A DNA stretch of 64,000 nt, taken from contig BPHZ01000003.1 of NCBI GenBank assembly GCA_026003835.1, positions 62,001 through 126,000 on the forward strand, in the 5' to 3' direction. This document shows, piece after piece, positions 8,285 to 16,046 of the stretch. The position numbers and the translations under genes are program-made. Under the pieces are notes generated by a model. That model saw only the letters and a list, made by a program, of their open reading frames with translations. It was not told where the DNA came from and ran no database searches. Source of the stretch: Herpetosiphonaceae bacterium (GTDB taxonomy: Bacteria; Chloroflexota; Chloroflexia; Chloroflexales; Herpetosiphonaceae). Each line of letters starts with the position of its first letter. Positions within the stretch are counted from its first letter, which is position 1.

Positions 8285-8890
8285 CTAAATGGATGATATG
8301 ATACGACGCAGCAAAAGATAGGCCACGACAAGCGCCGCAACGGCGCCCGCCAGCAGCGGTAGCGGCGAGGTTGGGGTTGGCCCAGGGGGATCCGGGATGC
8401 GGTCGCGCGCCTCGGGCGTCGCCGCGCGGCGGCGAGCCAGCTCCAACCGCAGGCTTTCCTCGCCCTTCGCCATAGCCCAGTGGTGATTGGCCGAGAAGAT
8501 TGGCTTGAGCAGTGGGGAAAGGTACCGCAGCAGTGGTTTATCGGCTCGGATCTTCCAATCATAGGTGATATCGACCCATGGCCCATCCTGGCGGAAAGTC
8601 CAGATACCGCGGCCGGTAAAGTCGCCCCAGGCCTCAAGCGTAAAGCCATGCGAGGTCGACTCCGTGACGCGAAACTGCCAGCACAAGGTATACGGCAGCC
8701 ATCCTTTTGTATAGAGCGCGATCACTCGCCCGACTCCGCGTTCGTCGCCGGGCGCAAGCTCCTGGACATCAAGATAGACTGAAGGCCACCAGTGAACCAG
8801 ACGTATGGGATCGCCAATAATCTCCGCTACTTCTTCGACGGTACCCTCTACGCGCCAGGTCGTAACAAAATGGTAGTCGTTGGTTGCCAC
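8285..8890 (-). CDS. SRPBCC (START-like) domain protein with C-terminal membrane anchor
   Basis: 201 residues. Residues about 5-145 have the polyketide cyclase/SRPBCC pattern (WRVEGTVEEVAEIIGDP near the N-terminus, WTFRQDGPWVDITYDW in the centre), a fold that binds hydrophobic ligands. After a basic, proline-rich linker comes one hydrophobic segment (LLAGAVAALVVAYLLL) that probably anchors the protein in the membrane. The start is a GTG with GGAGG at ideal spacing. It precedes the SARP/TPR regulator by 39 nt and may be co-transcribed with it. Ligand unknown. Confidence 0.8.
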   Translation of the reverse strand: MATNDYHFVTTWRVEGTVEEVAEIIGDPIRLVHWWPSVYLDVQELAPGDERGVGRVIALYTKGWLPYTLCWQFRVTESTSHGFTLEAWGDFTGRGIWTFRQDGPWVDITYDWKIRADKPLLRYLSPLLKPIFSANHHWAMAKGEESLRLELARRRAATPEARDRIPDPPGPTPTSPLPLLAGAVAALVVAYLLLRRIISSI

Positions 8891-9291
8891 AGTTCGCCTC
8901 CATCATAAGCATGCCGGGGGTTCATGAGCTGTACGGGGTATTCGAAGACGTGTCGACAGGGGGATTGCCGGCGACTGCCGGAGTGTGCAAACCACTATTT
9001 CAGCCCCGCTTCGTTTATTGTATCAGCCTTCGGTCTATCATACACGCTCCATGTTGGACAGTTAATCGCTGGGTGGCCCGTTTCCCTTAATTGAAACAGC
9101 AGCATCCCGCCATACCCCTTCCGCTTTGCTGTGCAGCGCTCTTGACAGCACGGCTGGAGCAGCTACAATCGGTTCTGCGGCTGCAACAGTCTCTCATACC
9201 GAGGCGTCCAACAAGCAACGTTTAGCTACTGCGGGTACGATCTGCTGTCTGCATCTGTGCGTGCTCAACTTTCAGCTGAAGGAACGACGCT
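8891..9291. other. Non-coding gap between divergent genes
   Basis: About 400 nt without a credible gene. It holds the arsA-like promoter (9142-9169). No other clear element was seen; the minus-strand side has only a TACAAT (about 9015-9020) without a convincing -35 for the SRPBCC gene. Confidence 0.6.
9142..9169 (+). promoter_or_regulatory. Sigma70-type promoter for the ArsA-like gene
   Basis: TTGACA, 16-bp spacer, TACAAT. It gives a leader of roughly 115 nt before the start codon at 9292. Confidence 0.65.
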
Positions 9292-10488
9292 ATGCGCTTA
9301 ATTCTGTATTTGGGTAAAGGCGGTGTCGGCAAGACGACGACGGCGGCGGCTACGGCGGTGCGGGCGGCCCAGCTCGGACACAGGACGCTGGTCGTCAGTA
9401 CCGATGTAGCCCACTCACTGGCCGACGCTCTCGACCATGATCTAAGCTCGCTGCCGGTGCAGATCGACAAGAACTTGTGGGGCCAGGAGATCAACGTTCT
9501 CGACGAGGTGCGGCAGCACTGGGGCGAGCTCCAGGAATATGTTGCCAGCCTGCTGCGGCGTCGGGGCGTCGAAGATGTGGCGGCTGAAGAACTGGCGATC
9601 ATCCCTGGGATGGAGGAGGTCGTCAGTCTGCTCCATATTCGTAAGCAGGCCCGCGAGGGTAACTTTGACGCAGTTGTGGTCGATGCTGCGCCGACCGGCG
9701 AGACCGTGCGTCTGCTGACGATGCCGGAAACCTTCGAGTGGTACGCGATGAGGGTGATGCAGTGGGAGACGACGACGATGAAGATGGCCCGGCCGCTGGT
9801 GCGAGCGTTGGTCCCGGCGACGGATGTCTTCGAGGTGCTGCCCGGCTTCGTCGAGCAGGTGCGCAAGCTGCGCGCCACGCTCACCGACCCATCTATCAGC
9901 TCCTACCGACTGGTCGTCAACCCCGAGCGTATGGTGCTCAAAGAGGCGCAGCGCGCGGCGACGTACCTGGCGCTTTTTGGATACCCCATTGATGGCGTTG
10001 TGCTCAACCGCGTGCTGCCGGAGGAGGCCGGCGGCGAGTTCGTGGAGCAAATGCGGGTTGTGCAGGAGCGCTACCGGCGCCAGGTGCATGAGCTATTTGC
10101 GCCCCTGCCTGTGTGGGAGGCTCCACTCTTCCCCGGCGAGATCAAGGGGATCGCCGATCTCGCTCGCTTTGGCGGCGCACTCTTTGGTGAGCAGAACCCC
10201 ACACAGGTCTTTTTTGTCGGCAAGACGCAGGAGATTGTTAAGGAGGGCGATGAGTATATTTTGCGCCTCCCACTGCCCCAGGTCGAGATCAATAAGGTGA
10301 ATATGACCAAACGCGGCGACCAGCTCTTCGTCGAGATCGGCAACTTCCGCCGCGAGATGATCTTGCCGATGACGCTTGCCGATCGCCCCGCGACGCGCGC
10401 TGTCTTCAGAGGCGGCGTGCTCGAGGTGCGCTTCGGCCCTCCGCAGCCGGCGCAGCCAACGCCACCCGAGCAAGGCGGATCGCCGTAG
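9292..10488 (+). CDS. ArsA-family ATPase with C-terminal HSP20-like domain
   Basis: 398 residues. The N-terminus has the deviant Walker A GKGGVGKTT at residues 9-17, switch I STDVAHSLADA and switch II DAAPTGETVR, as in ArsA/Get3 (anion-transporting or tail-anchor-targeting) ATPases. From about residue 310 a beta-rich tail (LRLPLPQVEINKVNMTKRGD) resembles the ArsA HSP20-like domain found fused to such ATPases. No arsB or arsR adjoins, so arsenite export cannot be assumed; a targeting or chaperone role is equally possible. RBS AAGGA precedes the ATG. It is divergent from the putative selenoprotein cluster. Confidence 0.88.
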   Translation: MRLILYLGKGGVGKTTTAAATAVRAAQLGHRTLVVSTDVAHSLADALDHDLSSLPVQIDKNLWGQEINVLDEVRQHWGELQEYVASLLRRRGVEDVAAEELAIIPGMEEVVSLLHIRKQAREGNFDAVVVDAAPTGETVRLLTMPETFEWYAMRVMQWETTTMKMARPLVRALVPATDVFEVLPGFVEQVRKLRATLTDPSISSYRLVVNPERMVLKEAQRAATYLALFGYPIDGVVLNRVLPEEAGGEFVEQMRVVQERYRRQVHELFAPLPVWEAPLFPGEIKGIADLARFGGALFGEQNPTQVFFVGKTQEIVKEGDEYILRLPLPQVEINKVNMTKRGDQLFVEIGNFRREMILPMTLADRPATRAVFRGGVLEVRFGPPQPAQPTPPEQGGSP

Positions 10489-10541
10489 AGCCATGGGAAT
10501 CGAGCGCTGCCCGCGACCCATTCTGCCCGCGTAGCTCTTCA

Positions 10542-10575
10542 GGAGGGACGCTTCCGCCCATGGTTGCGTCCCTCC
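10542..10575 (+). terminator. Hairpin after the ArsA-like gene
   Basis: Perfect 10-bp stem (GGAGGGACGC with GCGTCCCTCC), 14-nt loop, 54 nt after the stop. A run of C/T rather than U follows. It overlaps the -35 of the next gene's promoter. Confidence 0.5.
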
Positions 10576-10592
10576 CCTCGTTCTGCTATAAT
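10564..10592 (+). promoter_or_regulatory. Promoter for the duplicated-domain lipoprotein
   Basis: TTGCGT, 17-bp spacer, perfect TATAAT, 35 nt before the start codon at 10628. Confidence 0.7.
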
Positions 10593-10627
10593 CGCCTCCC
10601 GGCTCGACATGCGATATGGAGGATGCT

Positions 10628-11467
10628 ATGCGCCGCGCTTTGGCGACGCTACTTGTGTTATTGTCTTTTGCTCTAAGTGCTTGTGCACTATCTGGCAACA
10701 GCCCTGAGACCGTCTACGATTTAATCGAGCAACCTGAGCGCTACAGCGGCCAGCAGGTGACGGTTCTCGGTACCTACCTCTGGAAGCCTGGCAACCCCGC
10801 CCTCTCAGTGCTGGTGCCGGGCGTCAGCACCACCGATGCCGGAACCGATGCCCAGCCGCTTGGCGAGGCTGTTTGGCTGGAGGGCTTCCCTGCTGAAGTC
10901 ACTGCGGACCTCCATCGGCCCGGTGATGCGGTTTATGGGGTCGTCGAGGTGACGGGGCAGTTCGAGCAGGGCGGCAACTACGGGCCTGAGGGCAGCTATA
11001 GCCGGCGGCTTGTCGTCACCAGCGCGCGCGTGGTTGAGCGGATCGAGCGGATAACAGTACAGGCGCCGAAGAGCGTGCCTGAGGGTGTCACGCCGCTCCA
11101 GGCACTCTTCGATGATCCCGGCCGCTACCATGGGCAGCGTGTGACGACGCGTGGCTACTACTTCTGGAGCCCTGCTACTGCTGGCCTGCTTGCTGCTGGT
11201 GTCGAGGCCGAGAAGGTCGATGGGGTAAGCGATCCTCAGATTGCGGCTGCAGGAATCAACCCACGACCGCTTGAACCGTTCATGGCAATGGACGGCTTTC
11301 CTCCCGAGCTTTCACCTATGCTCCATGTGGGGCCGGGGAACAGCTTTGTCTGGGGGCTGGTCGAAGTGACCGGGCTGTTTGAAACCGGCGGCGCATGGGG
11401 GCCGAATGGTACGCTACAGCACCACTTTCAGATTGAGAAAGTGACTCCGCTGGAGAGTACGGAGTAG
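10628..11467 (+). CDS. Lipoprotein with two copies of an OB-like domain
   Basis: 279 residues. Short basic N-terminus, hydrophobic segment and lipobox LSAC mark a lipoprotein anchored outside the membrane. The rest is an internal duplication: copy 1 (about 26-145) has PERYSGQQVTVLGTYLW, copy 2 (about 155-275) has PGRYHGQRVTTRGYYFW, each followed by a segment around GFP-E and VEVTGQFE/VEVTGLFE. The pattern suggests two small beta-barrels. I do not recognise a named function. ATG 10628 is preferred because GGAGG lies 5 nt before it; an upstream ATG overlaps that site. Confidence 0.8.
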   Translation: MRRALATLLVLLSFALSACALSGNSPETVYDLIEQPERYSGQQVTVLGTYLWKPGNPALSVLVPGVSTTDAGTDAQPLGEAVWLEGFPAEVTADLHRPGDAVYGVVEVTGQFEQGGNYGPEGSYSRRLVVTSARVVERIERITVQAPKSVPEGVTPLQALFDDPGRYHGQRVTTRGYYFWSPATAGLLAAGVEAEKVDGVSDPQIAAAGINPRPLEPFMAMDGFPPELSPMLHVGPGNSFVWGLVEVTGLFETGGAWGPNGTLQHHFQIEKVTPLESTE

Positions 11468-11507
11468 GGAGCAGCCACGGGGCAGCGATGCTCTGTGGCT
11501 GAAGTAT

Positions 11508-12152
11508 ATGTACTACTTTATCGAGCCTATGCGGGAGGAGGATATCCCGGCGGTACAGGAGATCGAACGACAGAGCTTCAGCAGCCCCTGGTCGGCCAAT
11601 ACGTACCGCCGGGAGCTTCGCTCCCCTGAGACGAGCCGTTATATCGTTGCCCGCGCCAGCCCGACGCCGCTCACCGAGCCGCCTGCGCTCCTCCAGCATC
11701 AGCGGCGCGGCCTGCTGGCAACGCTGCTGCCTGGGCTGTTTTCCCAGCGCCAGGAGCTCAGCCCGTATCCCATCATTGGCTATGGTGGTGTCTGGCTGAT
11801 GGTCGATGAGGGTCATATTACAACTATTGCGGTTGACCCCAAAGAACGCGGCAAGGGGGTGGGTGAGCTGCTCCTCAACGCCCTGATCGATCAGGCCTAT
11901 GATCTTGGCGCATCCATCCTGACCCTTGAGGTCCGCATCTCGAATACGACGGCTCAGAATCTATACCTCAAATATGGCTTCCAGCCGGCCGGTACACGCC
12001 CGCGCTACTATACAGACAACAATGAAGATGCCTTGATTATGTGGACGGAGAACATCCACAGCCCGGCGTTCAAGGTTCGCCTCAAGGAGCTACGCGCTCA
12101 CCTGGCTGCTCGCCTCCAGGCGCAGGCCAGCCTATCCAGAATGAGAGAATAG
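11508..12152 (+). CDS. rimI: Ribosomal protein S18-alanine N-acetyltransferase RimI-like
   Basis: GNAT-family acetyltransferase of 214 residues; RimI acetylates the N-terminal alanine of S18. Family marks: PAVQEIERQSFSSPW near residue 14, acetyl-CoA loop VDPKERGKGVGELLL, and NTTAQNLYLKYGF. It is longer than usual (about 150): roughly 35 residues (about 50-85) are inserted between strands 3 and 4, and a basic tail is added. The start ATG has no strong ribosome site, and the gene lies 40 nt after the lipoprotein gene. Confidence 0.83.
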   Translation: MYYFIEPMREEDIPAVQEIERQSFSSPWSANTYRRELRSPETSRYIVARASPTPLTEPPALLQHQRRGLLATLLPGLFSQRQELSPYPIIGYGGVWLMVDEGHITTIAVDPKERGKGVGELLLNALIDQAYDLGASILTLEVRISNTTAQNLYLKYGFQPAGTRPRYYTDNNEDALIMWTENIHSPAFKVRLKELRAHLAARLQAQASLSRMRE

Positions 12153-12159
12153 CGTCCTT

Positions 12160-14628
12160 TTACGGCAGCGTGAAGCGATCCCACTCGTTGAGGCGCATAT
12201 ACTCCGCGCCAATACGCCCCAGCCCAATCGGAGATGATCCCTCGGCGGCGCGTTCCAGTCTGGCATAGCGCAGGTACTGGACGATCAACCAGCCTTTGCG
12301 TAGTTCGCCGGTGATCGGTGGGCCAAGGCGCCAGCCGGCGCCGCGTGTCTCATAGAAGCTGCGGAATGCCTCCGCGAGCGCCGGATTCTCTGCCTGGGGA
12401 AGCTCCAGAGAGAGGATCTCGCCGAGTGGCCGCCGTGTGATGTTGTCTGAAGCTGTGGCGCGCTCAAAACAGGCCCGCTCGAAGCACTGCAGCCATCCCC
12501 AGGCGAACGGGATGGGTGGCGTCAGCGGGAGCCCTGCTGCCTCGACGCCCCCAGCCTCCATCCAGGCTTCGAGGAAGAGCGCCGGCACATAATAGCCTGT
12601 CTCAGAAAACACCCGGCCGAGCGGCGGTCCAAGCCTGATCATCGCCAGATCTTCCTGGAGGGCTATGCCGTCGCGGTGTAGCTCCAGCACCAGGCGATAG
12701 CTTCCGGGAGCGATCTCTGGCAACGTGATTCTGAGAATCTGTTGCAGGCTGCCGCTTGCGGGCCAGGATTCTGCGGGCAGCACGTTGTAGAGAAGCGGTG
12801 CGGTTGCTTCTGCGAGGAGGGTATAGTCGTCTCCCAGCAACCGTAGCACCACGTCCCAACGGCCGGTCTCCTGGAGTTGGCCGCGCTCCCAGCGAAGGGT
12901 GACCGCCAGCTGCTCGGCAGGTGTATACGCTGTGTCGAATGGGGGGAGTATGTGATAGCCAGCCAGCGCCGGGCCGCCGGGGGCAAGTGCAGGATGCGGG
13001 GTAAAGGGACCGATCTCCACGGGCCGATAGAGACTCATCTGGCCGAGCGAGCCATCAGGGGCGTAGCGATGGCGGATAACTGTCAGCATCTCTGGAGAGA
13101 GCCAGTTGCCCAGCCACTCCAGCACAAGCAGGGGCACCTCGCCGTTCGCCAGCTCCTGAAGCAGCCTATCCTGTTGCCACAGGCCCTGATCCAGGAGCTG
13201 GCGCATTTCAAAAGCCTGGAGTCGGGAGATACCGTCAGCGGCGATGACCACGCCAGGAATATCGGAGAGCACCGGCGTGGGACTGGCAGCCTGGATCTCG
13301 CCCATCAGGGCCTCCTGTACGCGGCGCTGCCCCTGGAGGATCTCACGCTCGCGGGCCAGATCGTGCCAGATGGCATAGCGGCCGATGATCAGCCTCGGCG
13401 CACGAGGATCTTTTGCAGCACTGCGCGGCCGTGTCTCATCCCAGAGCGGGTGGTAGCGAACCGCCTGCGCGTTGAGCAGCAGCAGCAGCGCCGGCACAAG
13501 CAGCGTTGCTGCCAGGGATGTTCGTCCGACCGGCTGCTGCGCCTCTTGATAGGCTGCCAGCAGCCCGGCGCAGGCCAACCAGATGAGCGCGGCGTCAAAC
13601 TCCAGAAAATAGTTACTGTACGCTCCCACCTTGCCAACGCCGATGGCGCTGAGTGCTGCCAAAAGCGTGTAGAAGAGCGGCAACAGCCAGCCCAGACGCG
13701 CCTGGGGCGAGCCGGCCCGGGCGCGAAGCACGATAAGCAGGGATATGCTGCCAGCGGCTGCTGCGGCGATCAGCGGCCACGAGAGTGTCAGGTGTTCAGA
13801 CCAGAAAAGCCGTGCCAGTGTGGTGTCGAAGCGATTGGCGTTGGCTTCGATGACGTGGTAAACGAACCAGCCGCCACTGGCGATCTGCAGCGCTGCAGCC
13901 GCCATACCAGTGAACAACGCGACGGATCCGGCGAGCAACAACGCTCGCCTGGGGGCAACGGCCAGCAGCCAGAGGATCGCGGCGGCCGGCGCGGCAACAA
14001 AGGATGGCTTTGCAAGTAGACTGAGGGTGAAGAGCAGTCCTGCGCCGGCCGCCGCGCTGCGCCGCTCAGGCGCTCGTAGAGCAAGCGCCAGGCCCCAGAG
14101 CGCCAGCGCCAGCGCCGGCATATCCACCCGCAGCAGAACGGACCACTCACGGACCAGAGAGAGCGACAGGAAGAGCAGCGGCGCCAGCAGCGCCGGCCAG
14201 CGGCGGCCTGCAGGCCGCACAACGGACAGCGTCAGCACGGGCAGCGCTAGCGCCGCCGCGATTGTAGCCGCCAGCGCGACCAATCTGCCAGCAAAGAGCA
14301 CGGTCTGAGGATGCCAGCCCTCGCCTAGCGCAGCGCTTACGCCCCAGGTGACAACAAGCACCAGCGGCGGGTAATTGACCACCAGGTAGGGCGGCTCCGC
14401 AGGATCGGCATAGAGACTCGGCAGCGCTCGTCCCCGCAGCAGCTCCCGTACCTGGGCCATCAGCGGCCCCTCGCCATAATCGAGAGGGTAGGAATAGCCA
14501 AGGATGTTGCCGGCGTGAAGAGCAGTTCCCCAGATGCCTATGCTGAGGAGGATGCCAAGCGCCAGCGCGAGCCCTAAAAAGAGCAGCCTGCGAAGTCGTT
14601 GGCTGTTGAGGAGCACTTCTGCTGTCAT
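12160..14628 (-). CDS. Polytopic membrane glycosyltransferase-like protein with C-terminal envelope repeats
   Basis: About 822 residues. The first 430 or so contain around ten hydrophobic segments with an early DYGEGPL motif, like the GT39/GT83-type lipid-linked sugar transferases. A soluble outside part follows, with beta-rich regions. The C-terminus holds two degenerate copies of the module found in the nearby hydrolase: FSETGYY ... CFERACFE ... PLGEI, and FYETRGAGW ... VQYLRYARLE ... LGRIGAEY. Start ATG 14628 (MTAEVLL) is preferred: longer forms would overlap the upstream hydrolase by more. Role inferred: assembly or modification of surface glycan. Exact substrate unknown. Confidence 0.7.
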   Translation of the reverse strand: MTAEVLLNSQRLRRLLFLGLALALGILLSIGIWGTALHAGNILGYSYPLDYGEGPLMAQVRELLRGRALPSLYADPAEPPYLVVNYPPLVLVVTWGVSAALGEGWHPQTVLFAGRLVALAATIAAALALPVLTLSVVRPAGRRWPALLAPLLFLSLSLVREWSVLLRVDMPALALALWGLALALRAPERRSAAAGAGLLFTLSLLAKPSFVAAPAAAILWLLAVAPRRALLLAGSVALFTGMAAAALQIASGGWFVYHVIEANANRFDTTLARLFWSEHLTLSWPLIAAAAAGSISLLIVLRARAGSPQARLGWLLPLFYTLLAALSAIGVGKVGAYSNYFLEFDAALIWLACAGLLAAYQEAQQPVGRTSLAATLLVPALLLLLNAQAVRYHPLWDETRPRSAAKDPRAPRLIIGRYAIWHDLAREREILQGQRRVQEALMGEIQAASPTPVLSDIPGVVIAADGISRLQAFEMRQLLDQGLWQQDRLLQELANGEVPLLVLEWLGNWLSPEMLTVIRHRYAPDGSLGQMSLYRPVEIGPFTPHPALAPGGPALAGYHILPPFDTAYTPAEQLAVTLRWERGQLQETGRWDVVLRLLGDDYTLLAEATAPLLYNVLPAESWPASGSLQQILRITLPEIAPGSYRLVLELHRDGIALQEDLAMIRLGPPLGRVFSETGYYVPALFLEAWMEAGGVEAAGLPLTPPIPFAWGWLQCFERACFERATASDNITRRPLGEILSLELPQAENPALAEAFRSFYETRGAGWRLGPPITGELRKGWLIVQYLRYARLERAAEGSSPIGLGRIGAEYMRLNEWDRFTLP

Positions 14629-14659
14629 AGGGCGATGAGCTGGTGGAGGTTCGCCTGCA

Positions 14660-15970
14660 CTAGTGACCCTCCTCCTGCCGGACGGCGTGGATAAAGCCCT
14701 GGATCTTCTCAAAGGCGGGGCGCGGGCTCCAATCCGGATTCAGGATGCTGTAAGAGGCCTGCTCGTGCAGCGGGTTGCCCTGCTCACCCCAGAGAAATCG
14801 AGAAGTTCAGATTCCAGACAAAGATAGCGCCGACCCAGGGATAGTGATTCCTCGTTCGCTGCAGGGCATCGAGAATATACTGGCCCTGCTGCTCCAAACT
14901 GATCAGATTGCCGAACTCGTAGCCGGGCGTGTTATTGGCTGTTGCCCAACCAAACTCCGTGATCCAGATTTGGTGATCCGCCAGCCCAAACTCCTCCATG
15001 ACCTTGCGTACATTCTCAATGTGGCGGAAGTAGAAGGTCGGATGATCATTCCAGCCCTCGACCTGTGAAGGCTGATCGGGCCAGAGCGTATCGGGTGGGT
15101 TGGCTGCGCCGCCGGGATGCACCGCCTGGACATCGAAATAGTCTCGAATGATGCCATCCTTGTAGCTATACATCAGCCGCAGGAAGCTTATATCATCGAT
15201 AGCGATGGTGGGATCGTTGGTCCCGGTCGAGGTTGGCGCTCCAGCCAGGACATAAGCATTGGGATCGACGGCTTTGATGCGCTTGTAGGCTTCGATCAAC
15301 AGCTCAACGTAGTGCCCGGCGTCCTCAGGCACTACTCGACCACCATTCTCGTAGTAGAGATTCTGCTCGTTCCAGATCTCGTAGCCGTGGACGCGACCCT
15401 TGTAGCGTGTTGCCAGCGCCTCGACAAAATCGCCCAGATCCTTTGGATTGTCGGGCATACCATCAGAGCTGTCGGCGCGAGCCCAGGCCGGAGAGCGAAC
15501 AATATTGAGCAGCAGTTTGATATTATGGGCATTGGCTGCGGAGACGATCGCGTCAAGCTCATCCAGCCGAAGTTGCCCTTTGGTCCCTCAATATCCTTCC
15601 AGTGGATCTGCTGGCGCACCCAGTCAAAGCCGGCATTGTTCGCCAGTGTCAGGGCTCGCTCGCGGTCGGTGTAGAAAAGGTGGGCAACTACCCCATACTC
15701 GAGTCGCGGCGTCGAGAGAATCTTACCCGGTTCCATCGTGGCTGATGGTTCAGGTTCGGCTGTCGCCGTCGCCGTTGGTGTCTGTGGCGCTCTCGCTGTC
15801 GCCGTAGAAATGATCGTCGGCGTGGTTGTTTGAGGCTGCGCTGTAGCAGATCCTGCTGTATCCGATGCGGGAGATGAATCGCCGCAGGCTGCGAGGAGCT
15901 GGAAGATCAGCAGGAGGATGACGAGGGGGGTAATTCGCTTCGTATATCGAATACGCCGAGATCGCTCCAC
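14660..15970 (-). CDS. Lipoprotein glycoside hydrolase (clan A-like), two frameshifts
   Basis: Starts at a GTG with GGAGGA 7 nt upstream. Signal segment with lipobox LLAAC, a Thr/Pro-rich linker, then a TIM-barrel hydrolase with likely acid/base Glu in EIWNEQN and nucleophile Glu in ITEFGWAT. Two compensating indels break the frame: a missing G at the CCC of 15576-15578 (plus strand), and an extra base near the AAA of 14795-14797. After correction the gene has 436 residues, ends ...QEEGH, and aligns along its length with the hydrolase domain of the next gene. Probably acts on cell-surface or external polysaccharide. Substrate unknown. Confidence 0.75.
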
Positions 15971-16046
15971 GACTATTCCTCCGAAGATAACCGGCCACCC
16001 CCGGCACGAAACAGTGCGAGGATGGCCGGCTGAACGAACGGCACTG

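Noticed and set aside
12877..14019. Plus-strand open frame opposite the membrane glycosyltransferase-like gene
   Set aside because: Low-complexity Gln/Arg-rich product, antisense to a real gene.
14784..14797. In-frame TGA in the lipoprotein hydrolase as a third selenocysteine codon
   Set aside because: The sequence after the TGA matches the sister hydrolase (W-G-E-x-GNPLHEQAS) only in a different frame, so this is an indel, not recoding.
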